Assembly (NCBI GenBank): GCA_963082975.1
Contig: OY720348.1
Location: 51,410,421 to 51,474,420 of the forward strand
Direction of reading: 5' to 3'
Source: Labia minor
Taxonomy: Eukaryota; Arthropoda; Insecta; Dermaptera; Spongiphoridae
Length of the DNA: 64,000 nt
Below the pieces are notes generated by a model. It had not been told where the DNA came from and searched no databases. It was given only the letters and a program-made list of their open reading frames with translations. Made by a program: the position numbers and the translations under genes. Shown one piece after another: positions 10,848-21,519 of this stretch. How positions within the stretch are numbered: the first letter of the stretch is position 1; each line of letters opens with the position of its first letter.

Positions 10848-11777
10848 TCAGCTCTGGATAAAGGGATGGGCAAGCGGGCGCCAAATTTTGAATGGTGCCG
10901 ATATAAAATAAAATATTTTTTACTTTCATTATTTTTTTTAGATTTTGATCATTTTTCATTAAACATCAATTTTTTTAACAAATAATAAATTGTTTTTTCT
11001 TTAATAATACCATTATTGTCAACAGATTGAATAATTATAATATTATTTATAAAAAAACTATTAATATAGTCAAGAATTTATAATAACTCAAAAAACAGAT
11101 TAATAGACAAAAACAAAAAAATTTTATATTTAAAATAATAATACCTAACAATTTTTATGACTTTTCTCACATAACAATGATGTAGACAAGTGATGGCGAA
11201 CCTATGACCCGAGGGTCAGACACTGATCCACCCAAGCTTTTTTGATTTTTATAAATTTTTAAATTTTTTTCAATCTGAATCTAAAAAAATGGTAAGATCA
11301 TTTTGTTGCCAAACTTTTGAACATTTTCGATTTTTTTAAAAAATTTTTCAATCAGAATCTAAAAAAATGGTAAGATCATTTTGTGGCCAAACTTGAACAT
11401 TTTCGATTTTTTTAAAATTTTTTTCAATATGGTTCTAAAAAAAAAGTCAGATGATTTGGCGATGCTCTGAAAGGTTGATAAACACAGATATACCTATTAA
11501 TTATTTATAAATTTTTATACAAAATATAAATTGTATACGATTTTCTTTATTCCTTTTTCAATTAAATACTTAGTGACCCTCGAGCTAGATCTAAATGAAT
11601 AATGATCAAAATACGACTCACTTCTCAAAAAGGTTCGCCATCACTGATATAGACAATGCTTTTTAATCACTAAAACGTTTATTTCTATTTATTTTGAAAA
11701 GATAATTTGTATGAAAGGGCGCCAAATTTTCTTTTTCCCCGGGGCGCTCAAAACCCTAGAAGCCCTTATCAGCTGAC
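10848..11777. mobile_element. Possible DNA transposon remnant enclosing a hAT MITE
   Basis: Imperfect inverted ends are visible: GTCAGCT...ATAAAGGG at 10848-10866 and CCCTTAT..AGCTGAC at 11763-11777. GGGCGCCAAATTTT occurs near both ends, but in the same direction. The hAT-like MITE at 11188-11646 lies inside. Without other copies I cannot tell whether this is one interrupted element or chance. Confidence 0.35.
11188..11646. mobile_element. hAT-like MITE with 8-bp target duplication
   Basis: Ends are AAGTGATGGCGAACCTA at the left and GGTTCGCCATCACTG at the right, an inverted repeat of the CAGTGATGGCGAACC type. The flanks are ATGTAGAC (11180-11187) and ATATAGAC (11647-11654), an 8-bp duplication with one mismatch, as hAT elements make. 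The interior holds a near-duplicate of about 100 bp (TCAATCTGAATCTAAAAAAA and TCAATCAGAATCTAAAAAAA). It is non-coding. Confidence 0.78.
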
Positions 11778-12323
11778 GTCACGATGTTTTTTTTCCTATT
11801 GTTAAAATTATAAAGTTTTGGAAAAAAAAAATATTAAAAAATAGAAAGTTTTAATTAATTAAATTAATATTTCTCATATTGAGTAATCAAGAGCACAAAA
11901 AAAAGAAAAATACAAAGTAAGCAAATCATAAAGAGAAAATCAGAAAATTGAACTTGGGAAGAAAAAGGATAAGAAATAAAAATAAGCATCCATTTAGAAT
12001 GCCAAATATCACAAATCGAGTCTGTTTAATTATTTAATAATAATCACTTCATTAATCGATCTTGAAAGATAATCTCTCTCTCTCTCTCTCTCCATCTCTC
12101 TAATCTTCTCTTTCTTTTACCTAGACCAAACAAAATTAGATTGTTTGATTTGAAAAGAATAATATTTATTCTTGAGTTGAATGATAGAAATTGAATTAAT
12201 GTATTTAAGCGTTTGGATCTTAATCAAAGAGTTTCATTTACAATTTTCTTGGAAAGTAATTATTTTATATTAATGAGAAGTCACCAAGGGATTGAAAATG
12301 AAGTATATTAACATGAGACGAAA

Positions 12324-12366
<43 letters not shown>

Positions 12367-12779
12367 CCACCTCAGGTTAGTTTTTGTTTTGTCGTATTTG
12401 ATTAAATTAGAATTTAGAAAAAACAAATATTTTGATTTAATTAATTAGGGAGTAAAGTGGCAGAGTCAAATTTAACTTAAAAATCATCAAGCTAAATGTA
12501 TACGAGATACATTTAGAATAAAAACAAAGTTTCAATTTCTTTATTTATTCAAAAATTGAATAATCAAATTCCCAACTTTTTCTATTTGATTTATTATATT
12601 TGTTTTTGTTTTTGTTTTTTTATTTTAAATAATTTAAAAGACTAATAAAATAAAATTTAAAAACATAAAACAAATTTTCTTTTAAGCAATTCATCTAAAT
12701 TAGATATAGAGGTTAATTTATTTTTTAATTATATAATTTTCTGATTAAGGCAGTCTACTGGCAAAACACAACGACCACT
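11778..12779. other. A/T-rich sequence with microsatellites
   Basis: Contains (CT)n at 12073-12094 and (TA)n at 12331-12362. No gene recognised. Confidence 0.6.
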
Positions 12780-13078
12780 CTAGCTTTATTGCCGCCCCGG
12801 ACAAAAAGACAAATTGCCGCCCCTTTAAACAAATTTTTTTTTTAGTCAGAGCAAAAGTTTAAGACGAGTAAGATATTTACAATTATAAAAAAAATAATTT
12901 ATAATATTTTTACTTTCACTGGACTTAAACTTTTGGCCTTTTAAACTGAATAATTACCAAACAATCAACAAATATATATTTTGATTAAATGATTATCAAT
13001 ATTTTATATCAATAAAGACCAAAATCCCCCCTTTAGATTTGGCCCCTCGGACAAATGTCTGGGTCAGCCGGCCCTGGA
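12780..13078. mobile_element. hAT-like MITE fragment
   Basis: The right end reads GGGTCAGCCGGCCCTG (13061-13076), a terminus often seen on hAT MITEs. The left part repeats TTGCCGCCCC twice (12789, 12814). The matching left terminus is not found, so this may be a truncated copy. Confidence 0.4.
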
Positions 13079-13079
13079 G

Positions 13080-13345
13080 CGGGTGCTGGAATACGCTTGA
13101 CTTAAACCTCATGGCCTGGAGGCCTGATAAGGGTATTTTCACTAGCTTTGCTCTATAGTTCACCTAGACTTCGGGATCAAAAATGGAAAGCTATTTGAAA
13201 TAAAAAGTAGCGGCCTCCGATCAAAAAAATCAAGAATAAGGTTAAGGTTCTACTGATCATAGAACGCCTTTACCACGCTTAGACGGCAAACGACTTGATA
13301 GGTGCTCTCCTTTAAGATAATGTCAGAGGTTTTATTTTAGTAATC
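13080..13345 (+). repeat. SINE-like family D, copy 1
   Basis: Shares with copies near 21.1, 30.3 and 36.3 kb the chain AGTAGCGGCCTCCGATCAA, GTTCTACTGATCATAGAAC, CGACTTGATAGGTG and a 3' end like GTCAGAGGTTTTATTTT. The segment GTTCTA-CTGATCA-TAGAAC (13247-13265) is a perfect hairpin, and GCTATTT/AAGTAGC is a second one. Function unknown. Confidence 0.65.
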
Positions 13346-14339
13346 CCGAAAAGTACTTAAAAAATTATCCTTATATTTTTTCCATATTTTTGATTTATTT
13401 ATTATATTGAATTAAATAATTATACTGAATCTGACATTATTTAAAATCAAGAGTGTTGTGATTTTCAGGTGTGATCTTATATATCAGGGGTATTCAAACT
13501 TTTTTTATCTACAATATAATGAGGTACTTTAATATTTTTTTATGTGTATACAATAAAATTTAAAATAAAATAAATAAAAATCTTTATTTTGTTTGTTTCT
13601 ATAATAAGTTTTTTCCTTAATTCTAAACTAACCATTATTTACAATTATGCTTTTATACAAATAGATTATTAAATAAATAATTTACATTTTTACAAATTTA
13701 AATAAAAATTTAAAAAACTTAAAAAAAAAAAATTATTAATGTATATTATAGTTGTCCTTCTTTGCTCACAGTTATAACTGGTCACCCTAAACAAGATAGA
13801 TTGATTGTTATCACTTTTTTTTTATCCTGATCTCTGATATTGCTTCATCGATTATCCTAATTAGTATAACAATATCTATTGATTCGCTAAGTTAATGACT
13901 TAGATAGGAGCCTAATCGCAATTTAAGCTATTTATTATTCCATACCGACTGAATTAGCAAGATATGCAAATGACAATTCAATTGGCAACGCCTGGTCAGA
14001 CAGACAATGCCACCTACAAAAACTCAACATCAAGAAACACCTTAAAAATTATAAATATAATAAAAATTCCATTAAAGCTAAGAGCGTATTCATCTTTATT
14101 CATGATCAGAATAACTTACCAACTCATACGGGTTGAATTTTAATTCCCCGTTCTTTTAAATACCGACGCCTGTATATCTATATATAATCCCATTTACAGA
14201 CTTGTAATTGCAAATTTTTTAAAGAATAATAAAATTCAAAAAAAACAACACCTAATAATTTGATTGTTTATAAATATGAATATATAGAAGGGATTTAACT
14301 GAGAACCATCTGTCACATTAGAAGAATTATTTATTTTAT
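13346..14339. other. A/T-rich sequence with an isolated hAT-like end
   Basis: CAGGGGTATTCAAACTTTTT at 13486-13505 looks like a hAT MITE terminus, but I could not find its partner. The part 13740-14170 is slightly richer in G+C and looks unique. No gene recognised. Confidence 0.4.
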
Positions 14340-14705
14340 AATTTAATAATAATCAAAAAACGAATATATTAGTATTATCCCATTTTATTGCACTTTTTCC
14401 TGGAGAACTTCCACCTATTCCTTGGATGGAGTGAGACAATACTGGGCCAATACGAAAAGGAAGTTCACCCTGACCAATACGACAAGTATTTCGGATTTAG
14501 TTAGGAACTTTATAATTGATAATTTAAAAATAATCAAAAAAAGGATTATTATTATGATTATACGATTTGATTGCACTTTCTCAGTCTTACTGCTGGAGAA
14601 CTTCCACCTATTCCCTGGATGGAGTGAGACAAGACTGGGCCAATACGAAAAGGAAGTTCACCCTGACCAATACGACGAGTATTTCAGATTTAGTTAGGAA
14701 CTTTC
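14340..14705 (+). repeat. 193-bp segmental tandem duplication
   Basis: The block GGAGAACTTCCACCTATTCC through GATTTAGTTAGGAACTTT occurs at 14402 and again at 14595, a period of 193 bp with few differences. Open frames cross it (for example from 14422), but I cannot relate them to a known protein. The sequence is richer in G+C than its surroundings, so it may derive from a coding or element-internal region. Confidence 0.7.
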
Positions 14706-15060
14706 TCACGATGTGATTCATTTGAAGGATAATTGATCTCTTTGATCTGCTCGTATAAAGATGTTCGGTTTTGAAAGATATACATGAATGTTCGTTATAA
14801 TTTTTGAAACAACACCTTTCAGGGATACCATATTAGGGTATTGTTTAATTTTATCTAGCTTCCAGATCTATTTTATCTCAACAGAAAGGGATGGATCAGT
14901 TGTTATTTTGCTATTCTCCTCTTCCCCTTGTTCTCCCAATGTTGTACCTTTTTGTATGACAGGAGCCAACCTTCTCAGTACTCTACCAATGGTAGATCGC
15001 AATTTGTCGTTTCTTACCCAGACAACGGTCCTTTTTTCAATTCCATATTTTTCTCTCCCA
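14706..15060. other. Unassigned, mildly G+C-richer sequence
   Basis: Open frames of 66-91 codons cross this stretch in two frames, but none resembles a protein I know and none has clear splice context. It may continue the element duplicated to its left. Confidence 0.35.
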
Positions 15061-15064
15061 TAGG

Positions 15065-15240
15065 TGCGGATGGCTCAGTTAGTGAGTTAGGATTTGGTTT
15101 GGTTAGGATTTTAAAGGGTGGGACTTGATATTCCCCCAAATGGGAGTGAGAGAGTATCAAGGCATCGCGTAAGGGCAGGGTCGCACTCCTGAAGCAAGCA
15201 TGTTCACCAGTGTGGGGGAAATGCCTGCCCGCTACCCCTT
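15065..15240 (+). ncRNA. Structured RNA-like repeat S, copy a
   Basis: Three helices can be drawn: P1 TTGATA/TATCAA (15125-15130 with 15155-15160), P2 CAGG/CCTG (15176-15179 with 15188-15191) and P3 GCAAGCAT/ATGCCTGC (15194-15201 with 15221-15228, one mismatch). They may be closed by GGGTGG/CTACCC (15116-15121 with 15232-15237). Constant single-stranded parts are GGGAC before P1, CTGAAG after P2 and CCGCTACC after P3. Upstream ATGGCTCAGTTAGTGAG (15070-15086) resembles a tRNA box A. The same plan with different base pairs occurs at 48.04 and 58.50 kb. It may be a SINE or a small RNA gene; function unknown. Confidence 0.5.
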
Positions 15241-16132
15241 TATGATTATTGTATTATTAATAATATTCTTATTTTGGTAATTTAAGAGTTGATCAGCATT
15301 GCATTTTTTTTATTAATTTATTCTTACTAATCAATTTTACCAATTTTTATAAATATTAAGGATTGTCATCTGATAGATAGGTCAAAGGAGATCCTGAGAA
15401 TATGAAATGAGTGTTGATTCTTAACCTCTCACTAGTGGAATCATTAATCACAAACTCACACAGAATCATCGAATACTCAATTAGCTTTATCCTAATGTAA
15501 TAATCTTTTTCTCTATCCGTTGGGGAGGAGTTTTACCATTAATTTATATTAATTAACTAGATATGAGTTTAAAACAGGTTCTACAATATCGTTCTGGTTT
15601 TCATATAAAAGTTTCTTGATACTATATATTTAAGTGTTATTTTTATAATCATGTACAATTAGCTGTTGTTATTTATTTATATATTTTTTTTTGTATATAT
15701 AGAAGTAACCAAAAAGTCACACCTGAAACAAGCCATAGTCTTTAAGTTCGTATACCCCATAGAAGTGACATGAAAGGAAAGTGTTTTGCTGATGTTGCTC
15801 CTCTGAATAATAAAACAGTTTGTTTATAAAATTAACAAAAACAAAATTACTTATTATTAAATGTCTAACAAAAAGTTTTATAATAAGAATATTACCTTAA
15901 AATATTAAGAGTTTTATTTAACTTTTTTGGTTAATCATAAAATAATATAATATATTACTCATAAATAAAAGACAAAAATAATTTATATAAAAGTTAAAAT
16001 GTAGTTTGAAAAAGTATAAATATATGTATAAATATTTACTCTAATCAACAATTTAATAAAATTTTCAATTACAGTGGAACCCCCTTTGTAATCCATTATC
16101 ATAATTTTTATGATATATATATATATATATAT
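15241..16132. other. A/T-rich sequence, nothing recognised
   Basis: A/T-rich, ending in a (TA)n tract at 16110-16132. No gene or element end supported. Confidence 0.6.
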
Positions 16133-16462
16133 AAATGTTCGTTTAGGTTTCCGTGAAAGTTTTTATTATTTTGAGAAATTATTCCGCGCTATTTTCACGA
16201 TTAAATGTGAAATTTTGTCCCGTTTTGGCGCCATTTTCAAAAGAGTTTATTTAGAATGGAATTTTGTTTGGGATTCTGTGTCTTAGAAAATTATTTCCTT
16301 ACATTTAAGAGAGATACATTTACTCAAGAGGGAATCCCAAACAAATTCCCTTCTCAATAAACTTTCTTGAAAATGGCTCCAAAATGGTCGCCGAAACGTC
16401 GAGACCCAAATCTCATAATTAAACGCGAAAATTACTTGGAAATAATTTCTCATAATATATAT
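16133..16462. mobile_element. Foldback MITE, family E copy 1
   Basis: Two arms of roughly 110 bp are inverted copies: GGCGCCATTTTCAAAAGAGT and TTTGTTTGGGATTC on the left (about 16223-16276) pair with the complement of CAAACAAATTCCCTTCTC and CTTGAAAATGGC on the right (about 16335-16378). The left end GTTCGTTTAGGTTTCCGTG matches the complement of the right end of the copy at 31718-32112. It is non-coding and flanked by TA-rich sequence. Confidence 0.7.
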
Positions 16463-17027
16463 ATATATATATATATATTAGATTAAATAGTGAAAGTAAA
16501 GAGAGAGAAGGAAGGAGATAAGAGAAAGAAATCAATAAAACGGAGGCAGTAACTTTTAGCGAAGAGATGTATTAAAGAGAGGGTATATAATTCCAAATAA
16601 AATTATTTACAAGTGTTTTTTATTAATTAATTTTTTTTTTTTTCATTTTTCAGTAAACAAATTTTTATTTTGTTTTTCTTTCAAATTGCACACCCTGAAG
16701 TATTTTAATAATTTTATTTTTTTACTAAAAATTCATATATAAAAAATCAACATTTTTCTAATAATTTATTGGGGCAGTTATAACTGTAATTACATATTTG
16801 CATTTTAAATAAAGATTTACAATAAAGCATTTTTGATTAAATGTAAATACCTCTCTGCCCATCCTCTCTAAACATTTTTCATAATAATAAAATATTTTCA
16901 AGCAGTAAAACGATTTAACACCAATTAAAAAATTAAATAAAATACGATATAATACAATTTAAATTAAAAATGAATATAATAATAAACTATTGAAAGAGAT
17001 CACTTATCCAAAGTATAAAAAAAAACC
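16463..17027. other. A/T-rich sequence, nothing recognised
   Basis: Purine-rich stretch at 16490-16545, otherwise A/T-rich. No gene seen. Confidence 0.55.
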
Positions 17028-17112
17028 TTTAAGATACTGCCTTCAAGTCGGTTGAAGCCTAACTGGGGTAAAGGTGTTCAATGATCAGTAGAACGGATAT
17101 GAACTAACCTTA
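17028..17112 (-). repeat. SINE-like family D, partial copy 2
   Basis: On the minus strand it carries GTTCTACTGATCATTGAAC, CACCTTTACCCC and ACCGACTTGAAGGCAGTA, in the order seen in the other D copies. The 5' part is absent. Confidence 0.6.
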
Positions 17113-17361
17113 CCAGGGTTTTTATGTTATATTTATTAATTAAAAGAAGTTAAACATCCATAAGAAAATATTATAATATCTTTTTATTTTTATATAAATT
17201 GAAATTGAAAATTTAATTTAATTTTAAAATAATAGTATATTATAAATAAGATAATTAATAGAATATTTTAATTTCAATATTTCAACATTGCTATCTTCAG
17301 ACTGAATACGTCACTCGAGGACAGAGACCGTTGTATGACTGCTATATGATAATATATATAA

Positions 17362-17885
17362 TTTTTACTATCTCGCCATCTTGCGATCATGAAAATTTTT
17401 GATGTCAAGATTTTGATGTTACTATACGTTTTGAAGGTCCCTAAGTCAACTTCATTAAGATTGAGAAAAATGTCTATGTGTGTATGTGTGCGTATTTAGA
17501 TAAGATTACGTAAAAATGGTTTGCGCTAGAATAATGAAATTTGGTATACGGGCATTATTCAAAATTCCTAGTTTTCTATCAACTTTTAAGAAATGTAGCT
17601 CATCCGGAGGTAGGTCATTACCTACCACGTTTTGAGTTTTTTTCCTTTAAACTGACCGTAAAAAAAGGATATATGTTGGATAGAGTTTTTCATAAGATTA
17701 AAAATTGTATAAAACTGCTATATATAGAATTTCAGCTTGATTGAATGGCTGAAAGTACCGGAATTAATTTTTTAAGCATTTATTTATTAATTTTAAAATT
17801 TATAATTTAATTTAAATATAAAATATATGTTATAATTAATCCAATTCTCAAATTTGCGAGATAGTCGAGTGCAGACACTCCAGAT
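17362..17885 (+). mobile_element. HINE-C copy 3, both ends present
   Basis: The 5' end TTTTTACTATCTCGCC has the repeat ACTATCTCGC at 17367-17376. ATGTCTATGTGTGTATG begins the microsatellite at about 17470. The core includes GAAATTTGGTATACGGGCAT and GCTATATATAGAATTTCAGC. The 3' repeat GCGAGATAGT is at 17856-17865, followed by the hairpin GAGTG-CAGA-CACTC (17867-17880) and CCAGATTTTTTTT. Compared with the full copy at 41442, the CACGTG-bearing stretch is deleted between about 17770 and 17790. Confidence 0.85.
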
Positions 17886-18251
17886 TTTTTTTGTGTATAT
17901 ATTCTCTAATTATATTAAATTTATTATTATTAAACATTGTGTTAATCATTTATTTTATCGTAATATTAAAAAAAATATGCTTATTATTTGTCATTGGATT
18001 TATTTGAAATGTTGATGAAACCTTTATAAAGGTCCATTACAACTGTATATTTTATTATTTTCCTTATGTGATAATAGCCAATTGATATAGAATTTATAAT
18101 ATATTCAAAGGGTTTCACAGGATGTTCTTTAAAGCGATCCTTTGGAATACCAACTCATCGACATCCGTTCTTTAAGATTTTTTTTTTGTTTTATTTATTC
18201 TTCTTTCTTTTTTAATGTATTTTTTTCTGAAGAAGAAATTTTAAATTACGA
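17886..18251. other. A/T-rich sequence, nothing recognised
   Basis: A/T-rich, with a more complex patch at 18105-18175. No gene seen. Confidence 0.5.
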
Positions 18252-18301
18252 AGAGACGGATGAAGGAATAAGACTTGAATGAGTGAGTCTTGTCCGTCTC
18301 T
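18252..18301. other. Isolated 50-nt inverted repeat (hairpin)
   Basis: AGAGACGGA (18252-18260) and TCCGTCTCT (18293-18301) are perfect complements. Inside them AAGACT and AGTCTT also pair around a short loop. No T-run follows directly and no second copy was found in the window. It could be a small RNA precursor or chance. Confidence 0.45.
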
Positions 18302-18988
18302 AATCATCCATGAAATTTTTCCAAGAAAACAAGAACCCTGACAAGACTTTCTTCACAATAGAATTCATTTCAGGTTAAAAATAGAATTGCCACCCGGATA
18401 AATAAATGAAATTGTAAATCGAAACAAATTAGATTCGTCAAAATAAATTTATAATTTGAATTATAATATTAAAACTTTTAGCAAAATATTTTTTTTTTTT
18501 TTTAAATTGCAATATAAATTATAAAACATGCCAGGGGGGTCTTCTATTTTTTCTACGACTCTGATAATAGTTTTAATAATAATATACAAATATAATAAAT
18601 TTAAATATATACAAGTACAACGATTTATCTTTATACTAGAAATGTGATGAGTGATATTATATTTCTTATATATGTATATTTATATTTTAAAAATTATATT
18701 AATTAATTAATTAAAATAAAAATAAACATAAAAAACTAAAATTAATCCTAAGAATTCTTAACATACTTAATGTACATAATATTTAAATTAATTTAAGTAA
18801 TTAATGAGAATTAGAATAAAAAAATTCAATTAAACAGAAAATTAATCATAAGAACTCTTATCAAGTCATAATGTTCAGAATATTTTCATTAATAAATTTA
18901 TTAAAAAACTAAAAAAATCATAAAAAAGTTTAAATTAATCATAATAATTCTTAAAAGACTTAATGTACAGAGCATTTGAATTGATTAA
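18302..18988. other. A/T-rich sequence with a diffuse repeat
   Basis: Phrases like AATTAATCATAA..TTCTTA..AGACTTAATGTACAGA recur at about 18740, 18840, 18940 and again near 19275, suggesting an old degenerate tandem repeat of about 100 bp around the MITE at 18993. No gene. Confidence 0.45.
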
Positions 18989-18992
18989 TTAA

Positions 18993-19229
18993 CACACTAT
19001 GAGCGGGGCGGGTATTTGTACCCGTTGCGAGGACTGCCACTTATAAGCGGGGCGGGTATTTATACCCGTTGCCACTTAGGTATATAATATATATTTTCCC
19101 TTGTGTCACTTAAAATTACTTATTTTAAACGATAACTAATATATATCCCTCATATAAGTAGCAAAGGGTATATGCTCATAAGTGGCAGTCCCCGCAACGG
19201 GTACAAATACCCGCCCCGCTCATAGTGTG
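18993..19229 (+). mobile_element. TTAA-flanked MITE, copy 1
   Basis: Flanked by TTAA at 18989-18992 and 19230-19233. The ends are CACACTATGAGCGGGGCGGG and its complement. The left arm holds two copies of GGGGCGGGTATTT..ACCCGTTGC; the right arm has lost one of them. The A/T core has TTTTCCCTTGTGTCAC. TTAA target duplication is typical of piggyBac-type elements; the assignment to that superfamily is inference because no transposase is present. G+C-rich arms in A/T-rich surroundings make it stand out. Confidence 0.85.
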
Positions 19230-19233
19230 TTAA

Positions 19234-19882
19234 ATTAATTGATTAATTAGAATAAAAAAATGGAATTAAGCTAAAAAATTAATCATAACAGTTCTTACAA
19301 GTCTTGATGGACAGAATTCAATTTAAACATTTCAATTTTTTAGCTTATTCACTTTTTTAATAAATATTAATTTAATGTTAAAATAAACTTTTAATGATAT
19401 CGCAGGGTAGACAATAAATTACCTCTTATTAGGGAATGTGAACATTCGATTGCTACAAACTGAAGTTCAAGTTCATCGTGCCAATTAAATTATTTGACTG
19501 CTCTCTCTCTCTCTCTCTCTCTTTTGCCTTCCCTTTTCTCTCAAGTGGTAAGTTAAACATTTGACGTGAAATCAGAATACAAAAGGCAAATCAGTAAAAT
19601 AACTATTTAAATGATAAATAATTAACCATAGTATATTATCTATGATTTTTTTAAAGTAAAAGTAAATAGAATTGATCTTTACATAAGAATAATTCATTTC
19701 AATAAATTATATAATAATTCTATTGAAAATAATGATTTTTATTGATCATTTTTCAATATTAATAGATTAACCGTTTAATTTGAATCACCCCCCTAAATTT
19801 ATCTTAAAAATAACATTTGTAGAAAATTGAGAGAACATGTGAATATAATGAAGATGGCTCAGCAATGTGGGTTTATGTTATA
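19234..19882. other. A/T-rich sequence with (TC)n
   Basis: Contains (CT)n at 19500-19522. No gene recognised. Confidence 0.55.
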
Positions 19883-19932
19883 TTAATTAGGAGTCTTAGG
19901 ATGAGAAGAACGGGTCCTATCAACCTGACATT
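19883..19932 (-). repeat. SINE-like family D, short fragment
   Basis: On the minus strand GTTGATAGGACCCGTTCTTC matches the copy at 21090-21270 (GGTTGGTAGGACCCGTTCTT). Only about 50 bases are preserved. Confidence 0.45.
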
Positions 19933-19973
19933 TGCAAGTGCAATCCATGTAAATATAAGTAAATAAATTATTA

Positions 19974-20129
19974 TTAATTATTAATGGAATTTTTATTAAA
20001 AGACCACATTGTTTTTATAAAACTATTTATTAAATTAAATTAAAATAACATGTACAGTTATTTTAATTTAATAAATAATTTTATTTAAACAAAATGTGGT
20101 CTTTTAATAAAAATTCCATTAATAATTAT
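19974..20129. mobile_element. Near-perfect palindrome, foldback element
   Basis: The arm from ATTAATGGAATTTTTATT and AAAAGACCACATT (19978 on) to AATTAAAATAAC is repeated in inverse orientation ending at about 20129, with a spacer of under ten bases (ATGTACAGT region). Each arm is about 70 bp and nearly identical to its partner. It is non-coding. This is probably a foldback MITE or a recent inverted duplication. Confidence 0.7.
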
Positions 20130-20574
20130 CAAAATAACCACAAAAGTTTTAATAAATAAATTATTATTAAATAACATTCTATATTGATATAGGTGCAATA
20201 TAAAATACTTATCTAACAGATCATTAAAAAAATAAATAAATAATTAAACTAGTTATTCATTTAAATAAATAAATATTTTTAAATATTTCTATAATATAAA
20301 AAAAAGAAATTAAAATTTCCCTTTATATATTCAAACTTCGAAAATTCTCTTACTACTAATGTATTGGAATTGTATTTGTCTTTTGGCACTGCTCATACCA
20401 CACCCACGTTACAGTTCTGACTATTTTTTTTCTTGTTTGAAGAAGAAAGTTGGTCCTTCTATTCCGCTTGATACCAACTCTCTACAATCATCATAAAATT
20501 TCTGTTATATGGACGATTAAAAGATGATGAATAAGAAAAAAAAGAAAAATTATTTAGAAATCAAAAAGTAACTA
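20130..20574. other. A/T-rich sequence, nothing recognised
   Basis: The part 20380-20480 is a little more complex than its surroundings, but I see no gene or element end. Confidence 0.5.
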
Positions 20575-20578
20575 TTAA

Positions 20579-20824
20579 CACACTATGAGCGGGGCGGGTA
20601 TTTGTACCCGTTGCGGGGACTGCCACTTATAAGCGGGGCGGGTATTTATACCCGTTGCCACTTATATGAGGGATATATATTAGTTATCGTTTAAAATAAG
20701 TAATTTTAAGTGACACAAGGGAAAATATATATTATATAAGTGGCAACGGGTATAAATACCCGCCCCGCTTATAAGTGGCAGTCCCCGCACAACGGGTACA
20801 AATACCAGCCCCGCTCATAGTGTG
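20579..20824 (-). mobile_element. TTAA-flanked MITE, copy 2, intact arms
   Basis: Flanked by TTAA at 20575-20578 and 20825-20828. Both arms keep the duplicated GGGGCGGGTATTT...ACCCGTTGC motif, so it represents the complete structure. Its core is inverted relative to the copy at 18993, meaning it was inserted in the other orientation. Few differences separate the copies, which suggests recent movement. Confidence 0.87.
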
Positions 20825-20865
20825 TTAATAGAAAATAATTTCAAATCATACTAAAAGTTAAGACC

Positions 20866-21090
20866 ATAGGTTCCCAAATTTTTTTATGTCGTAGACCCCT
20901 TCCCATGTTTTTCGGTTTTGGGTAGACCCCCTAAATTGATTTTGATTTTTTATAAAAAAAATATTACCCTTTTTTTTAGAGCCTTATTGAAAAATCAAAA
21001 ATGTTTTAAGAGACATGTCTGAAAAACAATTTAACTTTTAAAGCCATGTCGGAAAAACAATTTATCTTTTTTTTAGAGCCACAAAATACG
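20866..21090. mobile_element. hAT-like MITE, TTCCCAAA type
   Basis: Begins ATAGGTTCCCAAATTTTTTT and continues GTCGTAGACCCC and TTTTCGGTTTTGGGTAGACC. The same series occurs in complement at 51040-51115, the right end of the outer element of the 49955-51115 nest. The right end here, GTAGACCCTCAGATTCC, runs straight into a family D copy, so its exact border is unclear. Confidence 0.6.
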
Positions 21091-21270
21091 TAGACCCTCA
21101 GATTCCGGGATCAACATTGAGAAGCTACTTGATAAAAAGTAGCGCCTCCGATCAAGAAAATCAAGGTAAAGGTTGGTAGGACCCGTTCTTCTGATCATAG
21201 GACACCTAATTGGTATAACCGACTTGATAGGTGTTGTCCTTGCGTAGGACGTACAAAAGTATTTTTTTTA
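21091..21270 (+). repeat. SINE-like family D, copy 3
   Basis: Carries AGAAGCTACTTGATAAAAAG, GCGCCTCCGATCAAG, GGTAGGACCCGTTCTTCTGA, ACCGACTTGATAGGTGTTG and ends CGTACAAAAGTATTTTTTT. GCTACTT and AAGTAGC pair as a perfect hairpin. Confidence 0.65.
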
Positions 21271-21519
21271 GCAGTTTATAATGAAAATTGCAATCAACAT
21301 GCAGTAAAATGTAAGGATTTCGGTATTTTGCACACGAAGTTAAAATTATTGTGTCACTAATCCAACACCACTTACATAGAAAAGCAAATTGAAAATTATA
21401 AGAAACTTACCTTTCTATATTATCATTTTATCTTAAGATATTGTTTTATATATAGTTATATACATACTTTTATTAATTGTAATGATTTAATAAAAAATAA
21501 CTTAAATATTATTTTTTCA

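Noticed and set aside
17541..17744. 67-codon frame also seen at 21665 and 26537
   Set aside because: Lies in the core of HINE-C and is conserved only because the repeat is; copies differ by stops and frameshifts and it has no known domain.
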